Shown here piece by piece: positions 1-11,641 of a stretch of 64,000 bases of DNA. The stretch is taken from assembly GCF_027596085.1 (NCBI RefSeq), contig NC_072460.1, positions 6,960,512 through 7,024,511 on the forward strand. The letters run 5' to 3'. A program made the translations under genes and the position numbers. Positions within the stretch are counted from its first letter, which is position 1; each line of letters opens with the position of its first letter. This DNA comes from Anoplopoma fimbria (lineage: Eukaryota > Chordata > Actinopteri > Perciformes > Anoplopomatidae). A model generated the notes under the pieces. That model ran no database searches, was not told where the DNA came from, and was given only the letters and a program-made list of their open reading frames with translations.

Positions 1-1865
1 TAGCTGAGCGGAGGATAAAGTGTCCCGTTTCGCTCCTGTCTCCTTCCCTGATCAGCCCAATAGGGCGGGAGGGGGGGGAATAGTGCTGAGTCATCAGACG
101 CTGGGTGCTGCTCACATCCGAATGCAGGAGGAGAAGAAAGTGTGTGGGGGTGGGAGAGAAGAGGATTCCAGCCAGCCGGTGTCTGCAGTGCACTGCCGCA
201 GCGTTAGCACCGCCGCTAACCCGCACGGCAAGGGGGGGGCCTCAAAGCCTCGTCTCTCTCCGTTGTCATATGTTTTATTACAACGCCACTCTCTGTGATG
301 CTCGTCACAATTCCCAGAGGTATTGGGAACGTCTCGTGCGCTCAAGTTTGATATACAATTCCCACTTTTCCCCCTCTAGCCTTCCAGTCAGCGGGTAATT
401 AGCAGGAGAATAAATACGGCCAGCCACTGGAGATAAAGTTTACAGCCTGACCACGGGTCATCTTGTTTCATTACTATGCCGTGCTTTGCATTAAGCTAAT
501 TACCAACCAGCAAACATCTCCATCGGACACTTGCGCGGCGGGGGGGGGGAGAGGGCTCCATTACGGTGGTTTTGTGTAAGTCTGCTTCATTTAAATGCCT
601 GCATTACGGGGAGATCATTGCGGTTTTAAGTGGATTTTAATGGCTTTTTTTGCAGCAGCAGCAACCGATGAGGGTTTTTGTCGTCGGGAGTCTGTCTCCG
701 TGGTGTTGACGTGACAGGAAGTGATCCTCTCTGGGGGGGGGGCAGATGGAGAACCGGGGCCCTGAGAGTCAAGTCAGCCGCTGAGTGAGAGCCACTTAAG
801 GACAGAGAAAGAGAGAGAGAGAGAGAGAGTGAAACACAGAGTGTGGTATCGGTAGGTGGAGAGGGTGAGTGGCTGGTAGCCACACACGTCCCCCCCCTCC
901 CAGTGTCAGGCTATACATTTGTAATAAAAATATCACGGCGAGCGAGAGTGCCGGGGCCTCTGAGGGACCGGTTTTAAAAGTGTCACTTGGGCTGGCAGCT
1001 GCTCCGTAACGCCACCTGTGCTGTGTGGGTACCGCCCCCCCCAAGGGGACGCCTCGCACCCCCGCTGACCTTCCCACTGTGTCTCTACCACTGCGTCTAT
1101 GACTCCAGCTGTCCCTAACCCTCACCCCCCCCTCGCCTCCCCTCGCTGTCTCCAATATAAGGGCAGGAATGCAGCGGACAGCACGGTCCCAGAATAGACA
1201 AAGTAGCCTTCTCTATCTCCAACCAGCCAGGATAGAGGGCACCTACAGCAGCAGCAGCAGCCACACTCATGCTCAGGCCCCCGACCCACATACAGACACG
1301 TCCCCCCCAGGCTTCTGGTGCCGTTCAACTTCAATTGCACGGCACCTTTAATCATTAAATCTTGACGGAGCTGCCTCACAGTTTAATGTTGAAAGAGCAC
1401 TGGCTTGAAGGCCTTGCATCGGTGAGCGAGGTTAACGATAAAGAAAACGCTACGGGTGTAACGGTTCCGTTTGATGTGGGATCTGAGCGGAGGTGCGCTG
1501 GGGTTGAAGGAGGGTGTCGTCCCGTTTGATGAGTGCGTGTGGGCCGCGGATTGCCGGAGCGAAGCGCATGGAGGCTTGCGTGGCGGGGGGGGATTCTCTC
1601 CCTAATCTGCTGAAAATCCTGCTATGAAAAGGATTTCACGTGTAGCGCTCTCTCCACTCTGAAGTTGATATGTACGTGTTTGAACACACACATCTGGGGG
1701 GTGGGGGGGGGGGGGTGCAGAACATACACACTCGCTCGCACTGGACGTCCGTCTTCACGTGGACATTCATAGATCATCATTTGTCCGCGGAAGTGGTCCA
1801 TTCACATTCACATCGTGAGCATCCGTACAGTTTACAAGCTTGGTAGCGCACAACACACACACTTT

Positions 1866-1913
<48 letters not shown>

Positions 1914-2332
1914 CACACTGCAGTGCTGCATGTTGCAGTGGAAGAACAACAGCAGCTCTAGGACAGGTGGAGAATTCAGGCCACGCAAGCTCCATCCCTC
2001 CTCCTCCTCCTCCTCCTCCTCCTCTGTGTGCTACTTCTTACTTTCTACGATCTCCGCCCCTCTCTTTCCTTTTTCTTTTCGTCTTTTTTTTTAATTCAGT
2101 CAAGGATGCATCCCCCTCATCAATTTGCTTGTATCTCTGGTGACAAGTTTATTAAACAAGACAGAGAGAGAGATGGAAGGAGTGAATGGGGCCCCGTCTT
2201 GCTCTTTAGCTCCTTACATGCACTGCCGGTATTTAAGCATTTCTTTTTTTAATGTGATTTGTGTGCAGTGAGGCTGATGTATTGTTATCTCCAGAAAGGG
2301 TGGACAGCTTTGATACCGGGCTGACAGTGTAA

Positions 2333-2398
<66 letters not shown>

Positions 2399-3790
2399 CT
2401 TTTTGGAGTGCCAACCCCCAGCAGAGCTGTGACTGTTTAATACTGGTTTAAGTACTGTGTCGATGGGTTTACGTAGTCATGACAGAGAGATTTAAGTTAC
2501 AAAGGTGATGCCACAATTCTGTTTTTAAACAAAACGTAACTCAGACCGGAGGATGTAGCACATTTGTTGGGGACTATTTTCAGCACCTAGGGGATGAGTA
2601 ACTTTATTCAGTCTCACTTCTTAACAAAGTCTAAAATATATGTCTCTTAAGCTGCTAAATGCTCAACTGTGTTAGTTAGTTGCTGTCTGGTGCTACGCAG
2701 ATTTTCTGTTCTGTGGGTTATCATAGACTAAGTCAAAACCGAAAGTTGCGAGTGGTAGCTGCAGAATTCATTGATAACTCTTTTTTTTCTTTTGGTCAGA
2801 AAAAACAGACATCAATAATTTTGATACCAGGGACAGAACTCAGCTGAAACAGTAATTACAGCCACTTTTTTTTTTTTTTTTTTTTTACATAACACATAGT
2901 CATTTGATGCATTATTAACATCAAAATTCATTATAGCAGCACATTTTAGTCCACTAGAGGGGAAGTTACTGTTTTGGATTAGATATGCACAATGCATTAA
3001 AAAAAAGTCAGTTGTGCAAAAAAAAGAAAAAATCCAGGCTAAAATATCAATAGCTCGGATTGCGGGGCCAAGTCTCTGCTCAAACAATTTATTTCCTAAT
3101 GATTAAATGATAAGCCGGGCTAATTGAAGCAGGAAATGAGGGAGTTCCACCGAGGACGAGGGAAGACTGCTGAGTGCATCATCTCGGGGCGAGCAGCGGG
3201 GCCGAACGGGGCCCCCCGAAAACCGCAGGCCCGAGAACGCTCGGGGACACGAGCGTGAGGCGGGATAGAGACAGAGAGGAGGGAGGGAGAAAGAGGAGTC
3301 CCGCACAGCGCCGCGGAGGTCAATGAGAGTTAATTCTCCCCGCTGTCCTATCCGCTGGCTTCATTAGCGGTATTGGCAGTCGGGTGATGAATTCATTGTT
3401 TTCTCAAGTTTGTCTGCAGCCATCCCTTATGCGCTCCTCTCTTATCACTCAGGGCCCTGCTCCCTGTTTTTCCTCATCTCTTCTTCATCAGCCACATTGC
3501 TCCTTTACCCCTCCTCCTCCCTCACACACTAGTTTCGTCCATCATTTTTTTCCCCCCTCTCCTCTTCCTTATTAAATCCTTTTTATTTTTGCCTATTTTT
3601 GCATGTTCTATGCAGCAACACGCTCGCTTTCAAGGGCATTGTCTCCTCCGGTACTCGTCTGCGTACTGTGTCTCTGCATGTTTGTGTGTGTTTTTTTTTT
3701 CTTGTACGACGAGTTCTTATTTGATGCTACTTGTGTATGGGACAACCCTTTTTCTTATCATTTCCTCCTTCTTGCTCTTTTCTCTTTCAG
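1..3790. other. Gene-free stretch upstream of mir-133a
   Basis: I see no protein gene here. The open frames are short and mostly composed of simple repeats. It contains a (GA)n run at 805-829, a (CA)n run at about 1867-1918, a (CTC)n run at 1998-2024, a (CT)n(CA)n run at about 2330-2396 and a T-tract at 2867-2886. Two blocks, 387-512 and 3090-3390, are unique, compositionally balanced and contain TAATTA or ATTA cores, as expected of regulatory sequence, but conservation cannot be judged from one genome. The miR-1 hairpin that usually lies 5' of mir-133a was not found in this stretch. Confidence 0.5.
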
Positions 3791-4199
3791 GTCCCACATT
3801 TGTCCGTTCTCTCCTCCTCCTCCTCCTCCTCATCTGTTCCACTCTTGCCACCTTTTCGGACCGGACTCGCCCCTAGAATGCTTTGCTAAAGCTGGTAAAA
3901 TGGAACCAAATCAACTGTTCAATGGATTTGGTCCCCTTCAACCAGCTGTAGCTGTGCATTGATCACTCGTTGGGCACACACAAGCAACCAGACCGAGCGC
4001 GGCGGAATGGACCTCGAGTTAATTCACTGAGAAAACAGCTTTGAAAATGTGCAAACTGAAGCTGCATTGAGCTCCCTCACAGAAAAACAATCGGACTGAG
4101 ACAAAGACACTTAATACACAGCATGCACCGGTTACTGTGTGACTTTACCTCTATCACAAAGATTACCCAAAAGACACTGAAGTCAATAAAACATGCCAG
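3791..4199 (+). other. Candidate exon containing the mir-133a hairpin
   Basis: A long pyrimidine tract ends in TTTCAG at 3785-3790 and a consensus donor CAG|GTAAGT falls at 4197-4205. Together they delimit a 409-nt candidate exon with the mir-133a hairpin inside it. An ATG at 4193 lies only 7 nt before the donor, so the exon would be essentially non-coding. Known biology: mir-1/mir-133a clusters are made from long spliced primary transcripts. Inference: this may be an exon of that transcript. Alternatively the two splice-like signals are coincidental, and only RNA evidence can decide. Confidence 0.35.
3877..3960 (+). ncRNA. mir133a: mir-133a microRNA hairpin (mir-133a-2-like)
   Basis: This is a muscle microRNA precursor. 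The 5p arm at 3890-3911 starts AGCTGGTAAAATGG and the 3p arm at 3927-3948 starts TTTGGTCCCCTTCAACC and ends CAGCTG. The arms pair around a 15-nt loop region, and the stem is extended by AATGC (3877-3881) pairing with GCATT (3956-3960). The CTG end of the 3p arm marks miR-133a rather than miR-133b, which ends CTA. The loop and the GTAGCTGTGCATTGA flank are closer to the vertebrate mir-133a-2 locus than to mir-133a-1. In vertebrates miR-133a is co-transcribed with miR-1 under MEF2/SRF/MyoD control and represses SRF, cyclin D2 and other targets, RhoA being a reported one. A RhoA-type gene lies 55 kb away here, but no link is implied. Identification is by recognition of the mature sequence. Confidence 0.96.
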
Positions 4200-4347
4200 G
4201 TAAGTAATTATAGATAGTACTGTATCTTGATGAATTTGTATTTTTTTTTTGTGTGTGTGCCGCTATAATTGCATTGTCCTTTGGAGACTTTTATTATTGT
4301 TCTTTGCAGATTTTTTTTCTAAGTGTGTTCAGTCCATGAATTGCCAT

Positions 4348-4448
<101 letters not shown>

Positions 4449-4868
4449 CTGGTGTGGTTGAAAAGCTATCAAGCATGAGAACAGATTAGAAAAGCAGGTG
4501 TGCCTTATGTATGTGCGTGTTTTTGACTCCTAATGCACAAGTCTGAACAATAAAGATTCATCCTGAAGTTCATATGAAATGCTGAAGTGTTCCTTTCTTT
4601 GAATTTTGGATTTACTTGGGGGGGGCACACTAAAACTACAGGGGGTGTAAAATGGTTGGGTCACCGTGTTAGAGGGTCAACTTTCATCAGAACCAATTAT
4701 TTTGTTTTGACCAGGTGTGATTTGGTTCACAATTTGGTGTTTTAAAGTTTATTTTTCATTTTTTTTATATTTCTATTGGGTTCTTTATCCAACAACTATC
4801 ATCATTATTCCAACCAAGTTTTCTAAAAAAAACGATGTGCATATGACATTAAAGCTTAGTGGGGGAAA
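4449..4868. other. Unannotated AT-rich stretch
   Basis: No reading frame or structured element is recognised between the GT array and the next dispersed repeat. A G-run (4619-4626) and T-rich tracts are the only visible features. Confidence 0.4.
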
Positions 4869-5336
4869 TGCATTCTCTCTACTGACCAGCAGGGGGCGAC
4901 TCCTCTGATTGCATAGAAGTCTATGAGGAAATGACTCTACTTCTCACTTGATTTATTCCCTCAGTAAACATTGTAAACATGAGTTTATGGTCTCAATTTC
5001 TAGTTCCAACACTTCTTCAATACAGCATGATGTTCATTTAGTAAATTATGGTTAATTTAGAGTCAAATAGACCATAAAGCAGGGTATGCTTTAGGGCGGG
5101 ACTTACTGTGATTGACGGGTTGCTACAGAGCCGTATACGGCGTCTCTATGTCACTCCTCCACATTTCAAATATGGTCACTTCTGTTCATCGAATGCAAAA
5201 AAAAACTACATTGCTACGGCCAAATTTCAAGATGGCGACGGCAAAATCATCAAACTCAAGGCTTCAAAACAGCTTCCAACAAAACAATGGGTGACGTCAC
5301 AATGATTACGTCAAGTTCTTATTTGCAGTCAATGCC
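4869..5336 (+). mobile_element. Dispersed non-autonomous element, family A, copy 1
   Basis: This is the first of seven copies in the window of one interspersed repeat, here called family A. Diagnostic blocks, in order, are GCATTCTCTCTACTGACC, a GGGGGCGACTCCTCTG block, TTTATTCCCTCAGTAAACAT, CATGAGTTTATGGTCTC, TAGAGTCAAATAGACC, GGCGTCTCTATGTCACTCC, AAGATGGCGACGGC and a GGGTGACGTCAC end block. It has no coding capacity and lacks the left terminal inverted repeat seen in copy 3. Its type (MITE-like DNA element) is inferred from copy 3. Confidence 0.85.
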
Positions 5337-7801
5337 TATTGCTGGTTTCTCCCATGTTAGTTTAGTTTTTAAGCTTTAAAAACTGCTAATTTATCTTAAT
5401 GAAAAATTGGCAGCAAATTGTGACATGTGTGATTAAAAGAGCCTGAGTAGATGATAACAAAAACAAACTGTGTCATGGATAAATAACCCATCAGTAATGC
5501 ATACGATAACATAATATACGATAATGCTTTAAAAAAAATTTGGGGGTGGGATGGATTTAAAAAGGTTAAAAGTGGAGTTAAAGCAAAAATGTGAGCGTTC
5601 CCACGATCCATACAGCCTCCAGACCTGCACCTCCTCCTGTCTTAGTTCCTTCCTCTCCTCGAGTGTCGCCCGCTGTGCGTGGCTCCGGAGGTGTGACAGA
5701 TGTTTTAATGTGGCCGCAATTCCTTATCACCACTCAGCTGAAAGCTCCATTTGCCTCGGTCCCGCCGTGATGGATGGGAGGCCGAGGCTGAGTCTGAGAA
5801 AGGAGGTGTGCTATGCTAACGAATGGGAGCCCAGGCATTCTCAGAGGCTGAGGAGGTAGAAGGAGGAGGAGGTGAGGGGGTGGAAACGATGAAGATGACA
5901 CACACTGCTGGAAATGGTAGATGTGGTCATTTTCTGTTTCTCGTGTCCCAGGCGTGATGAAGCAAGTGAGTAATTATAGGAAGGGAAGGGGGTTTGCGTA
6001 TGCAATTACACTGGGATGAAACAGTGCTTGTCAAGACTCAGGGAGCGCCGCACGCCAGAAAAGGAGAAATCAAGCAGAACGTACATGTTACAAATAAACT
6101 TGCGGGTAAACAAACAGAGCGACAGCAGTTTTGATTAAACCTCTGCGTGTTTACAACCTGTTAAATCTGTGGGATTATTAAAAGTCGGTGGCGTTGTACG
6201 TCTCCTCTGTGTTTTCGGAGCGCAAGAGGAGAAAGCGAAACAAGAAAAAGGGTGGAAGTGATCCATCAAGGCTTCAGACCTCGACCTTGTGAACCAAAAG
6301 AACACAAAACAGCCTCTCTAATGGATGATAATGGAAACAGATTTTATAATGTGACAGGAATTTGGTTTTATAACAACTTCGCTTGAATGATGGAACTTAC
6401 ATACAGAGTGGGACTATTTATTGATGTCCAAAAAAAGCATTCGATACACTTCAACACCGATGCCTCTATTTGACCTTTATCAGTAAACGAGAGCGTCAGC
6501 TAGAAGATATTTCTTTGTAGTTATTCATAATGCTTGTCATCGGTGCCGGCAGATTGTTGTCCTGGTAAAATCAGATGAAATCATGCAGGTGCTCCAAAAT
6601 ATATGCTTTAGTCCACAGGCAGCGCCAAAATCGACACAAAATGAGAGTTCCTTGTAGTAGCTATAGGTTCCTTGAAAAAAGCTCTCATTATGTTCAAGAA
6701 TCATCAAACCTGCTTTTTGTTCAATGAGAGGCTGTAAAATTCCCAGAATTGCATGATTTTCAAAACAATATAAATAATGTATATGAATACTTCCCAAAAG
6801 TGTCCAAACGTTGTTTAAAATTAGAAAAAAGTGGATATGATTTGGGAGGTATATGCTTTTCACTGATGTAAAAAAAAAAAGAAATCGCTGCATTTTAATT
6901 TAAGGAGTGCAACTGCTGTAGTGACGAAAACAAAGTTTACAATGTTTGGTAATTGGTAAATCAGTAATCAAGTAAAAATGTATAAAGATGATTTATGATT
7001 ATGTTCTGATAAGAAGTGTATGAAATAAGTTTGGGTGAGTTCATGAAAATATATTTCTGTTCATGATAATTGATTATAAATTATGAAGGTCAACCACACA
7101 TAAATAATGTCAAACAAAAATGTCTGAAAGCATGCAAATCTAAAGATATCTTGATTCAGAACTGTATTTAATGTATTCTTCTCTAATAGTTACATCCATT
7201 TAACTACAGTGTGGAAACACATACAAAACCAACACAAATTCAATCTTCCTTCTATGAAGAATAATTGAAAACCAATCATATTATTAAAAATCCAACCAAC
7301 TAACTTAAATGTTTTAAAATGATGTGATATTGCTTCCTGACTGTATTTAGAGGTTGTTTGAAATTAGAGAGATACGGTATGAATTTAGTGAAATAGGTAT
7401 GTTAAAGAGAAAAAGGGTAAGGACAAATATAAAGAATACATGTATATCTGTCAAAGAAGGTCACTTCTGTATGGATGGAACAAGGAATTAAGAATGTGTT
7501 TTTTATTATTCTTTTAATTGAATGCCTTTTTGTTACATATTAAAATCATCAATAAGAACAAAATAAATGACCACTACTACTACTATGTCAAATGAACAGC
7601 TAGGGTAAAATGATTAGATATATCTGCACTAATCAGCTTCTTTTAGTCTGAGGTAGAAAAATAATAAGTCTGTTGTTGCATTGTTTCCCAAAATAGTTTT
7701 TGTAATAATTCAAAGACCTTAAAAAGAATAAAAATGTAATCCGGTTAAGATAAAGGCATAAATTCAATGCAAGGTGTTAAAAGGTTCTCAATACAGAATT
7801 C
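5337..7801. other. Gene-free, mostly unique AT-rich sequence
   Basis: No coding exon is supported; the longest frame is an AT-rich antisense frame without codon structure. A GC-richer block at about 5620-5880 and another at about 6160-6300 differ in texture from the surrounding AT-rich DNA and could be regulatory, but nothing specific is recognised. Confidence 0.4.
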
Positions 7802-8010
7802 GCTGTATTGAAGAAGACTTGAAACTAGAGATTGAGACCATAAACTCATGTTTACAATGTTTACTGAGGGAATAAATCAAGAGAGAAGTAGAGTCATTTT
7901 CTCATAGACTTCTATACAACCAGAGGAGTCGCCCCCTGATGGCCAGTAGAGAGAATGCAAGTTTAAGGCAACTCAGTATCGGCTTCACTTTTCAGGGGTT
8001 TGCGTCCTGG
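7802..8010 (-). mobile_element. Family A dispersed element, copy 2 (truncated)
   Basis: Reverse-orientation fragment of family A. It carries the complement of the CATGAGTTTATGGTCTC, CCTCAGTAAACATTG and GGGGGCGACTCCTCTG blocks. The half with the AAGATGGCGACGG and GGGTGACGTCAC blocks is missing. Confidence 0.85.
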
Positions 8011-9957
8011 CTGAAAGGCTAGAGCCCCAACAGTGCAAACAATGGAAAAGTGGTAGCCTACATTGAAAAAGCGCTACCCTTCCGCGACGACAACGCCGTG
8101 GTTTTGGTACAGCGTTATCAGCTGTAGCCACAGCATGAGCCCAGTGCAGTGTGGCCCGTTGTGATATTAATATTCCAAATATCCTTTACAGAGACAGGTC
8201 ATACAAGACAACATGTCACATGACTCGCATTTGAGACATGAGCAGGTGAGCTTCACGGCAAATTCTTTTTAATGGAAAATGGGCCGAGGCTCAGAAGGAG
8301 CAGGGAGCGCGGCGGCCGCCGTAGAGCATCGCGGCGTCTGATAGCGCTGCCCTTTACTGTACCTCCACTTATTTATCAGCTCTGACAGTGGAGAGCAAGG
8401 AGCAATGTGCCAAGTCACATAAAACAATGGGAGACATTTTAATATAGAAATTGGAATGGAGGTTAGAGGGATCAAAAGAAAGGGGGGGGGGGGGGGGTAC
8501 TTTTGCAAAGTGCTGCGTGAGTGCGTGCAACTGTGAATGTACTGTAGCCTTGTATATGTGTGTGTGTGTGTGTGGGTGTAGCAAGGTGGTGCCAGGACTC
8601 ATCATTCACACCGTATTGATGTTTGACCACATCCATCAGCGCTGGCTGACATGGCTCTCTGAAGCAGGGAGGGCTCCTTTCTCAGCTTCCAGCCTCGCTT
8701 TCTCTCTCGTTGACTCCTCTCTATCCTCCATTACTGTCTCCTAACTTTTTGATTTTTCTTTTTTTCTTTTTTTTTTTTTTTCTTCATCCTCACCTGCTTT
8801 CTGTAGCATGCCTCCCTCATCCCACTCCCCTCCACACCAGTGCTCATCATTTGCTTTTCTTCCCTGACTCCTCATCTCTATCCATTTAAATTTAATAAAA
8901 AAAAAAACCTTGATCAGGGTTACAAAAAAGTTGTACTTTACAAAAAAAAAAAAAAAAAACCGGCGTTTAAAGTAAAATGGAGACAAACACAGTAGGATTT
9001 AGAGTTATGTGAGACTTTGAGCAGTCCGTATCATCGAAACCGGAAAAAGCTGTGAAAAAAAATATGTATATATGGAGGCCGACAACAACATACATGGTCA
9101 TATATAAGAATTGATGTTCACATTTCCAAAAAAATCACTGTTAATTACTGAATCAACCAAAACGTACAATTGTATTTGATGCTGTTATTTAGTAAATGTT
9201 GCTTTTTTGATGATTAAAAACCCCTCTACAAAAAAATTGTCTTTTTCTTTTATTTATTTATTTACGTCGGGTCCCGACAGATGTGTTAAAAATAGCACAC
9301 CAGCGTGTTTAGTTAAGGATAATACATTTTGTGTTGATTTCAACACAATCAGTGTGTTAGCACATTTAACACATGCTGTGTGTTAAATATTTCAACATAA
9401 AGATGTGTTAAAATAACACAAAAATGTGTTTATAAAACAATTGTCTATTATAACATTTCACTAAAATGCTCACAAAATAACAAAAAATGACATTAAATTC
9501 AGGTGACATTTATTCAATTAATTAAAACATTTGATAGATGCAGATATAGTCGTACAATCTTCACACACACATTGTGTAAACTGTTTTCAAAAGCATACAC
9601 TGGAATACATACATAACCAATTGGAATGTTGGATACATTTTCCCAAAATGACCACTGTAAACAAACATTTTTTACACAAAATATAGTATACATAAAAAAA
9701 AAAAACTAATTTAGCAACTGTCTTGTGACATTTGAAGAACTAGTTAAAAATCAAACTGAACAAATAATTCAGGGCGGACATTCACAGAAGCCGAACCCTA
9801 AACCTGAAGGAATGAAGGGTAAATCAAAAACAATTTGCTGACCTGCAGAGGATCGCTGCGGGTGAGATCAGGCTACACCATCATAAATCTGCAGGACCAC
9901 AAGACAGGCGGCAAAAATTCCCTAGCTGCCTCTCCTACTTTTTGAGTAAGTTTTTGG
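8011..9957. other. Gene-free stretch with homopolymers and a TGTGTTA palindrome cluster
   Basis: A GC-rich block at about 8250-8440 is unique and could be regulatory. It is followed by a G-run (8482-8497), a short (GT)n at about 8558-8574, a T-run (8759-8781) and an A-run (8941-8959). At about 9285-9430 the heptamer TGTGTTA and its complement TAACACA recur many times, including two short perfect palindromes (9330-9347 and 9404-9420). No gene is recognised. Confidence 0.45.
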
Positions 9958-11641
9958 TCAGGGTATGTCCTCAAAGGTGAAGCACTTAAAGCAATGCAAA
10001 TTTAAACAATCAATTTGTATCTTGGATATATATGCAGTTGGTTTCCACTGAAAGATGACAGCAGGTCTATCTTTTACATTGATCATTTCACACTCATCAT
10101 TCCGCTCCACCACATATGAATACAGATGAGCATCAAAGTATTTCACAGTTAAAATTCTAAGAAAAATTAGTACCTCTTTTTTTTCACAATTTGGGGGGAC
10201 CAGGTGCACAATCTCTCCAAAAAGACGTTCTCCTCTTAAGTCACAGTTTAAAGCAAGTACACAACCTGTTCTATATATCTGGCCAAGCACAGAGACAGAG
10301 TGAGCCACATTGATTGTCCTGCATGTGCCGATATCATATCCAAGTTCTTTCAAATTTTCAATGAACAGATCCCTTTTTTCCAAAGATCCAACCATGACTG
10401 GAAAGGCGTTTGGGACAGTCATTTTGTTGGTCAGTGGATCACTAAATTTCCAATTAAACATACACTGATCTTGATTCTTATAAGCCAAAGTCTTAGAAAT
10501 ATCCATGAAATTACACACATGAGCATGCCTTTTCAGGGGACCATGCTTACTTTCAAATCTCATACACCATAACTTCAAAAGTGGGCCAAATTTTGTCATT
10601 ATTCGCAAATAGTGAGTCTTAAAATGATGTTTTGGGATGAGTGGCCTGTCTGGATAAAGAGTCTTGAACAAATGATGGTGATCTATAACCAACTGCTTTA
10701 AAAAGATAGAAAGTCCAGTGCTAACAACGGGGGCAAATACTATGCTACATATACAGAAGGAACAATTTCCAATGTTGATCATGTTGACTTATAAAATCTC
10801 CTGTTAGGAAGGGTAAAAAGAGTAAGAGGCACCACATCTGACTGGCGGTTTGTCTTATGGGATTCTATGATGTTCTTAAGTTAAGAATGACACTTGGTTT
10901 GTTTTTCTCATTTGCAAACCCGTAATCAAAGCTTACCATTCTGTCATTGAACTGCTCTAAGGTGAAAAGCTTTTCATTGTAGATGAAACGTTTTAACAAC
11001 AATTTCACTTCAAAATGTCATGCATAATGTCTACACAAATGTTTTCAGTCATATGAAAGTAGTTGAGTGAGTTTAAACAGGAATCCTCTTTTATACCAGT
11101 TAAAGTTGGATTGTTAAGCATGACATGTTCTTTATAGTTTACTTTATTACGGAACTCCTGGTGATCATCATCAAACACATGCTGGGCAGCTTGTTTGTCG
11201 GTTAGACAGAAATGGCAAAATTTGTGAATGGCAAGCAAGATAATCAGCAGTCAAGAGGCAGATAGAACTCTGCCCCCCCAATTTCAACCTCTACCCCTTC
11301 CGTTTCAAGAGATCTAATGTCATCCAACAAAGGCTCTAATATTTTGCCAAAGCCATATACCATATACCTGTCTATAGAATTGAAGAGTAGACAAAGGTGA
11401 ATGTTTGCAAGGGATGAGTTGAATTCCACAGGCAAGTTTCTCAAGCAAAAGCTCCCAATTTGTGAACTTTCATTTTTGAACCCAAAGGATTAGTCGTTTC
11501 CAAGTCATCAAAATAAAGTTGGATTTGTAGGGCATTGGGATACCTGCTGTATAATGCAGGATGTGCAAACTGTGTGCCATCACAATAATTATGCATTTTA
11601 CCATCAACACTTTTGTTAGATTGCTTACAGAGTCTCTGCAT
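9958..11641 (-). pseudogene. Decayed DNA-transposon transposase (Tnp2/EnSpm-like family, tentative)
   Basis: Read on the minus strand, consecutive frames form one interrupted protein. 11641-11441 ends in ..NPLGSKMKVHKLG. 11444-11244 holds LRNLPVEFNSSLANIHL.. and ..LETEGVEV. 11238-11005 holds CHFCLTDK.., DSCLNSLNYFHMTENICV and DIMHDIL. A lesioned stretch at about 10990-10783 follows (EQFNDRMVSFDYG is readable), then a 274-codon frame, 10782-9958, with PKHHFKTHYLRIMTKFGPL and WCMRFESKHGPLKR. This order and these motifs match, from memory, a fish transposase-like family related to EnSpm/CACTA Tnp2 proteins; the family name is inference. At least one frameshift, an in-frame stop near 11244 and a small deletion after it make it non-functional. 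Terminal repeats were not identified. Confidence 0.7.

Noticed and set aside
3603..3962. 119-codon frame over the microRNA region
   Set aside because: It spans the mir-133a hairpin, and the conserved nucleotides are those of the mature microRNA. The peptide has no family resemblance.
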